DNA of 64,000 nucleotides. Origin: Thermotoga caldifontis AZM44c09. GTDB taxonomy: Bacteria > Thermotogota > Thermotogae > Thermotogales > DSM-5069. Of the stretch, positions 17,707 to 30,425 are shown piece after piece. The stretch covers positions 186,001-250,000 of the forward strand of contig NZ_AP014509.1 of NCBI RefSeq assembly GCF_000828655.1. Direction: 5' to 3'. The stretch's first letter is position 1. Every line of letters starts with the position of its first letter. A program made the translations under genes and the position numbers. The notes under the pieces are model-generated. The model was given only the letters and a program-made list of their open reading frames with translations, was not told where the DNA came from and made no database searches.

Positions 17707-18030
17707 AGTAAAACCTCCTTTGGAGTAAATGCTTCCAATGGAAAACCATTTGGAAGCTTTTGCTTCAAAAATATCACATCGTGCGTCACACTTCAAGTGC
17801 AGATGGACAGAGAAATCCCGCAGATCAGAATGATTTTCACAGATATTTCGTGGGGAACTTTTCTTTTCTCTCCGTTGCTTTGATTTTCTCTGAAAAACAT
17901 GTTCAGATATCGAGAACACGCTCTGGAAAACAGATGAAAAAAAAGTAAGCTGGTAGATTCAGAAACGATCAGGAAAATCACATCGAGACGATGAACCGCT
18001 CTGAAAAACACCGCGAAGGTTTTGATCGCA
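17707..18030. other. Upstream region of the tctCBA operon
   Basis: 324 bases without a gene. It holds the tctC ribosome site, an imperfect palindrome (17731-17757) and presumably the operon promoter. It separates the operon from the end of the ABC ATPase gene. No terminator was recognised. Confidence 0.5.
17731..17757. promoter_or_regulatory. Imperfect palindrome upstream of tctC, likely operator
   Basis: GCTTCCAATGG (17731-17741) and CCATTTGGAAGC (17746-17757) are inverted repeats with one extra base, around AAAA. It lies about 25 bases upstream of the tctC start. Candidate binding site for the RpiR regulator encoded at the end of the cluster, or a leader hairpin. Confidence 0.5.
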
Positions 18031-18723
18031 TCAGCCTGAGCTTTCACCTTTTTTGATTGTTCTCAGTATCCTTCCGTCCCTGAAGACGAAGATTCTGTCC
18101 GCCTTCTGAGCGATCTTTTCATCGTGGGTGACGACCACCAGGGTGGTTCTGTTTTCGAGGCGGATCGTTTCGAGCAGTTCGATGATCGCCGCGCCGGTTT
18201 CTGAATCGAGATTGCCCGTCGGTTCGTCCGCCCACACGATCTTGGGATTGTGAACCAAAGCCCTCGCGATGGCAACCCTCTGTTGCTCTCCACCGGAAAG
18301 CTGCGATGGGAACTTGTCCTCCTTTCCAGAAAGCCCCACCTTCTTGATCATTTCCAGCGCCCTAACCGTCACGCTCTTTCCCTTCTGGCCGAGGATCCTC
18401 AGAGGCAGTTCGACGTTTTCAAGGACAGTCAGAACCGGTATCAAATTGAAGAACTGGAAAACGAAGCCCATGTTCTGCGCCCTGAACTTCGTCTTTTCTT
18501 CCTCGCTCAAACGGTGAAATTCTACTCCGTCGAAGAAGATCTCCCCCTCGGTGGGCGAATCGATGCCCGAAAGACAGTTCAGCAAAGTCGTCTTTCCAGA
18601 ACCCGACGGACCGAGTATCGCCACGAACTCGCCCTGTTCTATCTGAAAGTCCACGCCCCTGAGGGCTTCGACCTTCTTTTCACCTTTTCCGTAAACTTTC
18701 CAAAGGTTCTTGACCACTATCAC
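18031..18723 (-). CDS. ABC transporter ATPase, MacB/LolD class
   Basis: 230 residues. Walker A GPSGSGKTTLLN near residue 39, Q-loop FVFQFFNLIPVLT, signature LSGGEQQRVAIARAL, Walker B VWADEPTGNLD and H-loop VVTHDEK. The length and NLIPVLTVLENVELPL segment are typical of ATPases paired with FtsX-type permeases. It follows the permease gene by 12 bases (GTG start, GAGGAGGAAGG upstream). Together they make a mechanotransmission or lipid/peptide exporter rather than an importer. Confidence 0.92.
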   Translation of the reverse strand: MIVVKNLWKVYGKGEKKVEALRGVDFQIEQGEFVAILGPSGSGKTTLLNCLSGIDSPTEGEIFFDGVEFHRLSEEEKTKFRAQNMGFVFQFFNLIPVLTVLENVELPLRILGQKGKSVTVRALEMIKKVGLSGKEDKFPSQLSGGEQQRVAIARALVHNPKIVWADEPTGNLDSETGAAIIELLETIRLENRTTLVVVTHDEKIAQKADRIFVFRDGRILRTIKKGESSG

Positions 18724-18735
18724 GTTCCTTCCTCC

Positions 18736-21360
18736 TCAGTCTGGTGCCCTCAAAGCCTCGGCCGGGCTCTTCTTCGTCAAAACGATCGGAAGCGACACCA
18801 CAACGACCACGACGGCGTAGACGGCTGCAAGCAGAATCAAAAAGTTCGAAAGCGGGAACGAAAATTCTCCAGAACCGAACAGGGTGAAGATCAATTTTGA
18901 AACATCCCTCGATTCCAAATAACCTGCAAAGCATCCAACCACGATCCCGAGAGACGCTATGACGATGTTTTCGAGGATGAAAGCTGCAGAAACGCTCCTG
19001 CTGGACATCCCGACGGCCCTGAGGGTGCCGATCAAACGCTTTCTGACGATGACGCTCCTGAGCGAATGGAAAGCGATCCCGCTGAAACCGCTTATCAATC
19101 CGAAGTAGAGCAGCGCGATCGCGGTTTGAATGAGCATGTTCATTCCGGTGAAGAGCCTGTTGAGCTCTTCGTTTATGTAGATCGGAAAGTCGAAGAGCTT
19201 GCTGTAAAATTTCTTCACCTCGGCGACTTTCTGAGGCTCGATCTTGGCGAGCAACACGGGTATGACACGAACTTCCTTCGGCATACTGTTGATCGACGCA
19301 ACGTACTTGACCGGCACCATCGCCTTCCGCATGTCGAAGGCATCGACGATCTCAAAATCCATCACTCTCGTTCCGCCTATTCTGAAAGGAGATTTAACCC
19401 TCCTTGTGACCGTCTTACCGACCAAGTTAGAGGCTTCTCCCTTTTGGGAAAAGCCAACGATCGCCTTGCCAGGTTCGAGCAATCTTTCACGCCACTCTTC
19501 GTTCGTTTCGAACGGCACCAGTGCGCTCTTCAAAAAATTTTCATCGACGAAGGCTATCAGATCGTTTTCGAATTCCGCGATGTAGACCCTCGAATGGCTC
19601 GTCAGGCCCTCCGCAACTTCGATTTCGCTTCTTGAAAAGATCAGTTTCAACGGGTTTCGAACCACCATGAAGTCGTAGCCGAAAAGGCCGTTCTTCAACC
19701 GGTCCTGAACGAAGTTCTGAACGTTGTGCGGGACCGTCACGACTATGGTCATGACGAAGACGATCAAACTGAACATCGAGGCTATGATGAAAGAATTTCT
19801 CAAGTTCCTCTCAACGTACGAGAGCGCTATGAAGCTTGAAACAGATGTTTTCACGAGCGATTTGGATAAAAACTTCCTCATCAACACGATCGCGTATATG
19901 AAGATCAACCAGCTTCCGACGAAGAAAACCGCTCCCCTCTGAAGAATCTCCCATCCGCTGACAGCTTCACCCGGAGCCGAATAACTCACCAAAACGATCG
20001 CGACGATTCCAAGCACCAAGCTCACCGCCGGATGGAAGAAAATCAGGAACGTTCCAACGAAGATGGAGAGCAGACCGAACAGCCAGAAGCTTTTCAATGT
20101 GATGGCCAGAACGATGCCGAAAACACACATTCCCGCACCGACGATTCTTCTGAACTTTCCAAACGTGAAGCTGCGCGGTTCTGATTGAAAAGCTGAGAGC
20201 ATCTGTACGGGAGATCTTCGCGTTATCTGAAGGATCCTTCTTGCGAATATCAAAACCGGAACGATCAGGCCGGCCGAAACACCGAGAAACACCGTGAGTG
20301 GAGAAACGTGGAGCTTAACATCGTTGAAGACGGGTCCAAAGCCGGCACTGAAAACGCTGGTCGTTGCCAGAAATCTGTTCAGCAAGTACCTCGCCAGGAA
20401 GATGCCCAGCGCTCCACCGAAGATTCCAGACACGATGAGGTAAGCCAGACCTTCTATCAAAAGGGTTGCGGCTACGTGGTGCGTCTTCATCCCCAGTATT
20501 CTCAAAGTCGCCATGACCGTGGTCCTTTCTTCGACGAAACTCTGAGCGAAAAGATAGACCAAAACGAAGGACGCCAGAATGGAAAAACCGCTGAAGGCGA
20601 TCGTCAGATAACCCAGAGCCTTCGTGGCCGGTGAATTCAGCAAGTTGGCTTTCATTGCGACGGCTCTCACGTTCAAACTTCTTCTCAGTTCGTCGACTAT
20701 CAGCTGGTGTTCCTTTATTTCACCGTGCAGATTCAAATACACCCTCGTAGGAAAATTCACAAATTTGGAAAGATCGTCTAAGTGAACGAAGACGGTTCCA
20801 GCGTAGTGAAGGTTCTCACCGCGAAAGTTCAAAAAGCCCTCCTCACCGATCCCTCCAACAACGAATCGTTCCTCACCCGCACCGATGTTGAGGATGATCT
20901 CGCTGTTCCTGGAGAGGTTCAGAAAGTCTGCGATCGTTTTCGAAACGATGACCCTTCTTTCAGAAAGTTCGATCCTCTCTCCCAGAAAGCTTTGAAGATC
21001 TTCGGGCCTGAGTGCGATGATCAGACAATCCAAAGCTTTCTCACCGAACTCGATCCTGCCGAGCGTTTCTGAAACGGGAAGGATCTTCTCAACGGCAGGG
21101 AAATCTTTCAGGGAAGAAACAACCTGTTCGTCCAGGGCCATCTTCATGAAGATGTTGTTCCTTCTGTTCTCGACGAAGGCATCGGCGGGATCGAAGTTTT
21201 TCGAGAAGCTCGAAGTGATCCAGTTTGCGATCGTATCGTTTATGGAAAGACCACCGACTATGAGCATCGCAGGAACGCCGATCCCGACGATGAGCACCAG
21301 CGCAGTTTTGATGTGCATCCTGAAGTTTCGAAAGGCTATCTTGAAGATCGATTCCGTCAC
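18736..21360 (-). CDS. FtsX-domain ABC permease (880-residue class)
   Basis: About 874 residues with an N-terminal anchor helix (TALVLIVGIGVPAMLIVGGL), a large extracytoplasmic part of ~200 residues, three FtsX helices (SGFSILASFVLVYLFAQSF and following), more helices in the middle, a second outside domain and a C-terminal FtsX set (LIQTAIALLYFGLISGFSG onward). Two FtsX units in one chain match the YtrF/SalY-like permeases of antimicrobial peptide or lipoprotein export. The GTG at 21360 is preferred because GAGGAG lies nine bases upstream. Substrate unknown. Confidence 0.85.
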   Translation of the reverse strand: MTESIFKIAFRNFRMHIKTALVLIVGIGVPAMLIVGGLSINDTIANWITSSFSKNFDPADAFVENRRNNIFMKMALDEQVVSSLKDFPAVEKILPVSETLGRIEFGEKALDCLIIALRPEDLQSFLGERIELSERRVIVSKTIADFLNLSRNSEIILNIGAGEERFVVGGIGEEGFLNFRGENLHYAGTVFVHLDDLSKFVNFPTRVYLNLHGEIKEHQLIVDELRRSLNVRAVAMKANLLNSPATKALGYLTIAFSGFSILASFVLVYLFAQSFVEERTTVMATLRILGMKTHHVAATLLIEGLAYLIVSGIFGGALGIFLARYLLNRFLATTSVFSAGFGPVFNDVKLHVSPLTVFLGVSAGLIVPVLIFARRILQITRRSPVQMLSAFQSEPRSFTFGKFRRIVGAGMCVFGIVLAITLKSFWLFGLLSIFVGTFLIFFHPAVSLVLGIVAIVLVSYSAPGEAVSGWEILQRGAVFFVGSWLIFIYAIVLMRKFLSKSLVKTSVSSFIALSYVERNLRNSFIIASMFSLIVFVMTIVVTVPHNVQNFVQDRLKNGLFGYDFMVVRNPLKLIFSRSEIEVAEGLTSHSRVYIAEFENDLIAFVDENFLKSALVPFETNEEWRERLLEPGKAIVGFSQKGEASNLVGKTVTRRVKSPFRIGGTRVMDFEIVDAFDMRKAMVPVKYVASINSMPKEVRVIPVLLAKIEPQKVAEVKKFYSKLFDFPIYINEELNRLFTGMNMLIQTAIALLYFGLISGFSGIAFHSLRSVIVRKRLIGTLRAVGMSSRSVSAAFILENIVIASLGIVVGCFAGYLESRDVSKLIFTLFGSGEFSFPLSNFLILLAAVYAVVVVVVSLPIVLTKKSPAEALRAPD

Positions 21361-21539
21361 GGCTTCATAACTCCTCATTAGATTCTATCATCGTTCGAAA
21401 GGTTTTACTCTCGAACCGGAGCAGACATCGTTCGACCCGAGAGACGGATCGGAACACTTTTCGAAGAACCACGCACGATCGAACAATTTTGCAAGAGACA
21501 CAGTTTGGGGAACCTTTCTTGAAAGGCCTGAGTGAATGT

Positions 21540-21665
21540 GCCTTTTGCCTGGTTCTGTAAACGAAGGATGCGATGATATTAAATTGGAATCAAATTCATC
21601 ATCTGTCGCACTGGAATCGACAACAAAAACACCGACACGCCATTTCGTTCGGACGGAAGATATCC
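21540..21665. repeat. Dispersed imperfect repeat, copy 1
   Basis: Resembles 36711-36838 over about 125 bases, with shared blocks TGGAAT, AAATTCA-type, GACAACAAAAAC and CGACACGC, in the same orientation. Identity by eye is about two thirds. No coding meaning was recognised. The rest of 21361-21675 holds nothing I can name. Confidence 0.45.
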
Positions 21666-21675
21666 AGCTTTTCAA

Positions 21676-23445
21676 TCACACTGCCAATTCTAACTTCAAA
21701 CTCTCGAATCCTTTTCGAATGATTTCTGCCATTCGGCGTCGGCGCTCTTCCAAAAATGTCCCGTAACCCATGTTGTACCAGGCTTCGGGCAGGGCATGGT
21801 ACCAGTACATTTCTTTGAGTCTCTCGGGTGGAAAACGACGTTCATACTCGGGTGCGTAATCTGAGGGAGGGCGATCTCCTATATCAACGTTGTCGCGCCA
21901 TTCTACCAGTGCGAAATTGGCAACCTGGTTTATGTCGTGTTTATCTTTGATGCCCAGTTTTTCAAGGTATTTGCGTGGAAAGGGATGGTGTCTTTCCACA
22001 GCTAATCTGTGCGGTTGTGATGTGGGATCGAGCAGGTCACGAACTTTCATGGATGAATAAAGCACCGGAGCATCGAGCAAACAGAGAGCTGCAAAAAAGG
22101 CGAATTGACCCGGGCTGCGAGCGGAAGCTGTGGCCAGTTCGTTGGGGAGCGTGACGTTCCAGTAATCGTTTGTTAGGACCGCCGATATTTCCTGTTCCAG
22201 TGTCCGAACGAACTCTTCTGAACTGGAACAGCCTCGTATCAATGCGAGATCCTGTTCCATACGAGTTTCAGCAGAAGAGGAATAGCGGCTGGTGAGCGAA
22301 CTCATGAAGAACCATCGCGCCATCAAATCGCGAAGGGTGTGCTGGTCCAGACCAAAGTCCTGTTTGCCGATGAGCCAGAGGGAGTAAGCGTAAACTAACG
22401 CCATTTCAGAGGTAATAAGATTGGGATGGATATATCCGGCGCGTTTTACAACTTTCAAAAAGTCGTGCCAGTTTTGCAGGTTGAGAACTTCATTCTGTGC
22501 TTCTTCCAAGCGATCAAACTGTTCATCACGACGTTCAGGAGAGAATTCACCGGTCTGAAGATCTTTGCCCCGCAGAATGGAATACACATGTTCCAATCGG
22601 GCACGACGAAAAGCCATTGCCACATCGACTCTCAGTAGCTGATCTGGCTGAGGTTTGAAGTATGGATTATAGGGTGAAGGACGGTTATCCGAGGGTGGAT
22701 TCTTAGCCTGCCGGCAGAACTCTTCCAGCTCTTTACGGCCTTCGTCCCAGAAAACGGACATCAACGTCAGGATGAAATCGGCCTGATTGAGTGTACGACC
22801 TCTGCTGTTTATGCGAACGAAGATTTCAGAAACCTGTTCTTCTGTAGCACTGGCGGAAATTTCCAGAGCGGTCATTGGATAATTGACGAGGTTGACCAGC
22901 TTTTGAATGGATCGAGGAATACGCTGCCGTTCTTCCTCAGTTAGACCACGGCGTTCCTCCAATCTTTTCATGAAATCAAAGATGAAGTCGTATAGCCTGA
23001 AGCCTTCCTGCCACAGGATGCTGATATCAGCTATCCAGTTGAGATCTCGTTCTATCGACGTGTTGGTGACCTCAAATTTTTCCTCCAGAGGGTTAAAAGC
23101 TATTCTCAAACGTTTTTGATCAAAATTCTTATCCACAATTCGCACACCCTTCATCACAGCGTAGAGGGCAGTGAGTCGCTGTTGACCGTCCACAACGAGC
23201 AGACGAGGTATTCTCTGCTTGGTGCCTGTTCCAATAGTGCGGTGTTCACCAGGGAAACCGTTCTCCCAGAAAAGAAGCGTTCCGATGGGATAGCCACGGT
23301 ACATAGAATCGAACAGATCACGTACACGGGTTGTATCCCAAACAAAGGGCCGTTGAATATCAGGAAGACCTATCTCACCGCTATCGATATTCTCCAGCAG
23401 TCCACCTACACTGTAATCTACCTTCTTAAACAAAAGACCGTTCAC
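21676..23445 (-). CDS. DUF262 (GmrSD/ParB-like) protein, probable anti-phage nuclease
   Basis: About 589 residues. The N-terminal DUF262 domain carries GEIGLPDIQRPFVWD, RGYPIGTLLFWE and the hallmark LLVVDGQQRLTALYA around residues 75-90, the ParB-like NTPase/nuclease signature of GmrS and other type IV restriction proteins. A helical middle follows. The C-terminal part has VERHHPFPRKYLEKLG...INQVANFALVEWRDN, an HNH-like DUF1524-type arrangement with the paired His and the N...N residues. Predicted to cut modified phage DNA. Start set at the GTG 23443-23445 with GGGGGGAG upstream. A broken MNT gene lies just before it, so the area is a small defence island. Confidence 0.82.
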   Translation of the reverse strand: MNGLLFKKVDYSVGGLLENIDSGEIGLPDIQRPFVWDTTRVRDLFDSMYRGYPIGTLLFWENGFPGEHRTIGTGTKQRIPRLLVVDGQQRLTALYAVMKGVRIVDKNFDQKRLRIAFNPLEEKFEVTNTSIERDLNWIADISILWQEGFRLYDFIFDFMKRLEERRGLTEEERQRIPRSIQKLVNLVNYPMTALEISASATEEQVSEIFVRINSRGRTLNQADFILTLMSVFWDEGRKELEEFCRQAKNPPSDNRPSPYNPYFKPQPDQLLRVDVAMAFRRARLEHVYSILRGKDLQTGEFSPERRDEQFDRLEEAQNEVLNLQNWHDFLKVVKRAGYIHPNLITSEMALVYAYSLWLIGKQDFGLDQHTLRDLMARWFFMSSLTSRYSSSAETRMEQDLALIRGCSSSEEFVRTLEQEISAVLTNDYWNVTLPNELATASARSPGQFAFFAALCLLDAPVLYSSMKVRDLLDPTSQPHRLAVERHHPFPRKYLEKLGIKDKHDINQVANFALVEWRDNVDIGDRPPSDYAPEYERRFPPERLKEMYWYHALPEAWYNMGYGTFLEERRRRMAEIIRKGFESLKLELAV

Positions 23446-23446
23446 G

Positions 23447-23846
23447 ATTTCTCCCCCCAATCCCCTGAAAGGGATAGATTCTTCATTCCCGAACTGGTCA
23501 AAGCCCTTATTCCTATGTTTTCGAGTTCGAGGCTCAAATTCACTTTTCTAAAGCAGTTTTGCGTCGTCAAGACACTCTCTTGCTCTTCCATACAATCACA
23601 CCTTCTTTTTCAACGTTGACGAGAAAAGGAAGGATTTTCCTGTATCTATCCCACTCCTTCCTCGAATAAGCGCTCGCATCCAGAACTATCTCTGTCCAGT
23701 ATCACAAAAGCATCGATATCCGACTCTTCTCTTGCATCGTCCCTCGCACAAGGATCGAACAGAACGACCTTTACCTCACCAAGCTTTTCGAAATTCTTTT
23801 TTGAGTTCCGACAGTATTTCCACCATCCCCCACCCCAGACGGTCAC
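23447..23846 (-). pseudogene. Broken MNT nucleotidyltransferase with possible HEPN remnant
   Basis: Three frames give successive pieces of an MNT protein: MVEILSELKKEFRKAW, then LGEVKVVLFDPCARDDAREE and SDIDAFVIL (the GSxxRGD...DxD nucleotidyltransferase site, with GS changed to DP), then ASAYSRKEWDRYRKILPFLV and NVEKEGVIVW. Two frameshifts and a missing middle make it non-functional. After it, one frame reads DDAKLL, a stop, then KSEF, reminiscent of a HEPN toxin N-terminus; this second part is weak. MNT/HEPN pairs are toxin-antitoxin systems, common in thermophiles. Confidence 0.6.
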
Positions 23847-23994
23847 AAAAAAATCCCATTAAACCCAGGCCACAAAAAATATCAGATTTTGTCAAACGAT
23901 TTTTACTCTTGGAAAATGATAACATGGTTTCAAGGTAATGACAGGATCCTGCTCACAGCATCAAAAACAAACCCTGCCTCTGGAAAACATGAAG

Positions 23995-24310
23995 GTGTTA
24001 TGAACATTTCTTGGAGGATGACAGAATCGTACCGATCTTCCAAGAACGGTGGAAGCTTTGTGGAAAAAAGCTCCACTACAGCGTCCAACCTGAGAAAATC
24101 GACCCCAACTACACCTCTCAAACCTGCTCTGTGTGCGGTCACGTCTCAAAAGACAACAGACCAGACCATGCACGGCTTTAAAAGCACTCATCGAAGACCA
24201 GGAGGCCAACTCCCAGAAACTTTTAGGATGAGCTGTCAACCGGCCTGGTGCTCACCCCTTCGCGAGGTTGAGCAAGCTTCCATTTCTCAAGTAGAGGTGT
24301 AATGTCACGA
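23995..24310 (+). pseudogene. TnpB C-terminal relic (IS200/IS605 group)
   Basis: On the + strand one frame reads FLEDDRIVPIFQERWKLCGK, then KIDPNYTSQTCSVCGHVSKD and NR before a stop. This is the last RuvC/zinc-finger part of TnpB (YTSQTCSxCG). The second CxxC of the zinc finger and the catalytic Asp after it are lost. It is truncated at both ends and lies between the MNT relic and the AraC gene. Confidence 0.7.
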
Positions 24311-24387
24311 CAGGAGGACACATACCAATTTCCAGCTACTGCACGAATAGGACAAGGATCTTCTCAAAAGCCTCTCTTTGCCGATCC

Positions 24388-25299
24388 TCAGTGAACCACA
24401 TCCATTAAGCGACCGTTCCTCAATCTCTTCGCATCCTGTGAAGGAGATATACCAAAGAATCTTTTGTACTCTCTACTGAACTGAGAGAGGCTCTCGTATC
24501 CCACCTGGTAAGCTGCGGTTGTGACGTCTTGACCTGCCATGAGGAGCTTTCTTGCCTCGCACAGCCGAAGTTTCTTCTGGTACTGAAGAGGAGTCATGCC
24601 GGTGAGAGTCTTGAAGTTGTGGTAAAAATTCGATACACTCATTCCCACCATCTCTGCAAGCTCCTTCATGTTCACGGGTTCGCTGAAGTGTTCTCTCAGA
24701 TAATTCAGTGCTGTTACCACATCGTTCCTTCCAGACAACGCGATCTGGATGAGTCTCGAGCCCTGTTCGCTCACGAGGAGCCTGTAGATGACCTCTTTTT
24801 TTATCACGGGAAGGAGTGCGGAAACGTGTTCCGGTTCATCGAGGAGATCCAGCATCCTTCTGAATGCGTCCAGGAGCTGATGAGTGACTTTCCCCAGCGA
24901 TGTACCGCGGGATGATGTGATTGGTTTTGTATTGAGTTTCTGCTCAACAACGATCTCCATGACGATCTCCATGTCTATCTCCCAGGTCATGCCGATATAA
25001 GGTTTTTCCTTAGAGGCTTCTATCACCTGGGCAATGACGGGAACGTCGAAGGAGTTGAGAAGAAAATTCTCCACGTCATAAACGTAGTACTCTTCTCCAA
25101 TGAGAACGCGTTTTGCACCCTGAACAGCGATGCATATCGATGGTGGAAGGATGTAAGTGGAGGGTTCTGTAGGGGACTCTCTCCTGCCCACAGTCAGACC
25201 AGGGAGCGGCCTCACCACGGGCTGCTTTTCTGTGAGGTGTAAAATCCTTTCAATCAGCTTTTTCCGAACGTGGTCGAATTCACCCACGATTCCTTTCAT
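24388..25299 (-). CDS. AraC-family transcriptional regulator
   Basis: 303 residues. The N-terminal ~190 residues form the AraC_N type sensor (PPSICIAVQGAKRVLIGEEY, then VENFLLNSFDVPVIAQV). The C-terminal ~100 residues hold two HTH motifs: MKELAEMVGMSVSNFYHNFK with LTGMTPLQYQKKLRL, and VTTAAYQVGYESLSQFSREY followed by KRFFGISPSQD. Divergent from the AKR-MFS-AKR cluster across a 116-base gap, so it most likely controls it. Confidence 0.9.
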   Translation of the reverse strand: MKGIVGEFDHVRKKLIERILHLTEKQPVVRPLPGLTVGRRESPTEPSTYILPPSICIAVQGAKRVLIGEEYYVYDVENFLLNSFDVPVIAQVIEASKEKPYIGMTWEIDMEIVMEIVVEQKLNTKPITSSRGTSLGKVTHQLLDAFRRMLDLLDEPEHVSALLPVIKKEVIYRLLVSEQGSRLIQIALSGRNDVVTALNYLREHFSEPVNMKELAEMVGMSVSNFYHNFKTLTGMTPLQYQKKLRLCEARKLLMAGQDVTTAAYQVGYESLSQFSREYKRFFGISPSQDAKRLRNGRLMDVVH

Positions 25300-25379
25300 C
25301 TCATTTCTGTTGAAATTTTACCCCTTGATGGAAAATCAGGCAAATATTCGAGAATATCTTTCTAACGTTTCCTGAGTAG

Positions 25380-26417
<1,038 letters not shown>

Positions 26418-26428
26418 GGTAGAGTTTG

Positions 26429-28512
<2,084 letters not shown>

Positions 28513-28546
28513 TTTTCTGGGGGTGGTAGAAACGAGAAATATTTCG

Positions 28547-29572
28547 ATGATCGTGTTGACCCTTCTGGTGTGGACTCTGGGCTTTGGAAGTAATAATGCG
28601 GTATCAGAAGTAATGAATATAAAGATTCCTCAGGAATTGAAAGAGATTCCAAACGAATACTTCAGACCATCATCTCAACCAGGAACATTGGTGGAATTAT
28701 ATTATGACACCTATGAATCTTTCTCCTACTCCGAAAGATCAAAGACCCTTAAAAAACGTGCAATCGTATATCTTCCTTATGGCTATGATAAAAACCGAAA
28801 ATACGATGTCTTTTATCTGATGCACGGTGGTTGGGGAGATGAAACCACCATGCTCGGCACTCCAGATAGACCCTCTCCGCTTAAGAATGTCATTGACAAT
28901 GCAATTGCTGCAGGAGAGATAAAGCCGCTAATAATAGTGTGTCCGACTTATAACAACACGAACGAGAATGGACTGGATTCTGCCAGCTTTTCTCTGGCAA
29001 TGCAACTGACAAGGAACTACCATAATGAATTGGTGAACGATTTGATCCCTGCAGTGGAAGGGACCTACAGCACTTATGCTGCAAGCACGTCAAGAGAGGA
29101 CCTAACTGCTTCCCGTGACCATCGTGGATTCGGAGGGTTTTCCATGGGTGCGGTTGCAACCTGGCGAACATTCCAATACGCCCTTGATTACTTTCGCTAT
29201 TTCCTGCCGATGAGCTGCGGTACCACTCTGGATGATGAGGGGATCTTTGCCGCAGCTCGCGGACATGATCTGAATGATTATTTTGTCTTCATTATTACAG
29301 GAACAAATGACTTTGCGTACAGCTACGATAAAGCCAGAGTGGAGCTTATGAAAAGGTCCCCTTATTTTATCAATATCGATGAAAGACATGACGGTAATTT
29401 TGCGTTTCGTGTTAAGGAGGGATATTCTCATGATACGAGGGCTACGATGGAGTATATCTACAATGGGTTGAAAACATTTTGGGGTGTTCAAAATAATATC
29501 AATTTGTCGGGGGCTAAGACGAATTTGCAGAAGAGCCAATCTCAAAAGGATTTCACTGTAAATACGAGGTAA
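28547..29572 (+). CDS. Secreted esterase (esterase D / feruloyl-esterase-like)
   Basis: About 341 residues. N-terminal hydrophobic segment MIVLTLLVWTLGFGSNNAVS resembles a signal peptide. The alpha/beta-hydrolase domain has YDVFYLMHGGWGDETTMLG, a nucleophile elbow GFGGFSMGAVATWRTF with Ser near residue 203, and later YSHDTRATMEYIYN with the likely catalytic His. This is the Esterase_D architecture of xylan-associated feruloyl and acetyl esterases. Composition is more AT-rich than the flanking AKR genes, suggesting later arrival. The start is uncertain (GTG at 28523 is an alternative). The last ~25 residues after LKTFWGVQ look unlike the family and run over the beginning of the next reading frame. 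Confidence 0.75.
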   Translation: MIVLTLLVWTLGFGSNNAVSEVMNIKIPQELKEIPNEYFRPSSQPGTLVELYYDTYESFSYSERSKTLKKRAIVYLPYGYDKNRKYDVFYLMHGGWGDETTMLGTPDRPSPLKNVIDNAIAAGEIKPLIIVCPTYNNTNENGLDSASFSLAMQLTRNYHNELVNDLIPAVEGTYSTYAASTSREDLTASRDHRGFGGFSMGAVATWRTFQYALDYFRYFLPMSCGTTLDDEGIFAAARGHDLNDYFVFIITGTNDFAYSYDKARVELMKRSPYFINIDERHDGNFAFRVKEGYSHDTRATMEYIYNGLKTFWGVQNNINLSGAKTNLQKSQSQKDFTVNTR

Positions 29573-30411
29573 TTAAATATCCAGCTTTTAAGGATTTTGG
29601 TAGACTTCTTTTTCCAACAAACAAAAATTACTACAGTGGAGATACTCTTGGAGAACTTTCCCTCACGTGGTATAGCAATATCAATCCAAGCAAAACGGTA
29701 GAAATTGTTAATTATCTTAAAAGACGAGCTGATGCAGGGGAAACTATTTTCTATGATATCTACTCCGATGAAGAAAAATTAAAGGATCCAAGCAAAAAAG
29801 ACACAGGGTTGTTTTTCTTTCGTGGTAATGACGGTGCAAAGACAGCTATTATTGTTGCGGGTGGAGGATTTGTATATGTCGGAGCAATGCAAGACAGTTT
29901 TCCACACGCTCTTGAACTCAGCAAAAGAGGATACAACGCTTTTGCTTTAATTTATCGTCCAGATCCTCAGGCTGCTTGTGAAGATCTTGCAAGAGCAATT
30001 GCGTTTCTACATGAGAACGTTGATGAACTTGGAATAGACATGCAGGATTATTCATTGTGGGGTGGCTCTGCTGGAGCCCGTGTTGTAGCGTGGGTCGGAA
30101 GCTATGGTACTGAGAGTTTTGGAGAAAAGAGATATCCACGTCCGGCAGCTGTAATAATGCAATATACTGCTTTGACAGATGTTACTGGGAAAGAACCACC
30201 AACATTCGCAGTTGTAGGAACGAACGATCCAATCGTACCTTACAGGGTTATGATGGACAGGATCAAAAGGATTAAGGAAAATGGAACTGATGCAGAAATA
30301 ATTGTTTTTCCTGGGCTTTCACATGGCTTTGGGCTTGGAGAAGGTACCATCGCAGAAGGATGGATTGATAAAGCAACAGAATTCTGGTTGAAACACCTGA
30401 AAAATCACTAA
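29518..30411 (+). pseudogene. Second alpha/beta-hydrolase, N-terminus missing or frameshifted
   Basis: The open frame runs from just after a stop at 29517 and reads EFAEEPISKGFHCKYEVIKY, DFGRLLFPTN and YYSGDTLGELSLTWYSNINP before AIIVAGGGFVYVGAMQDSFP. The nucleophile elbow is LWGGSAGARVVAWVGSYG, then NDPIVPYRVMMDRI and LSHGFGLG with Asp and His. This is a small acetyl-esterase/BD-FAE-like hydrolase. No ATG or GTG lies before residue ~97 of the frame; the first TTG (29809) would remove a conserved lead region. Either a frameshift separated it from its start, or the fusion/deletion that made the preceding gene's odd tail removed its 5' end. It may still be expressed from the TTG. Confidence 0.6.
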
Positions 30412-30425
30412 GAGGAGGTACAACC

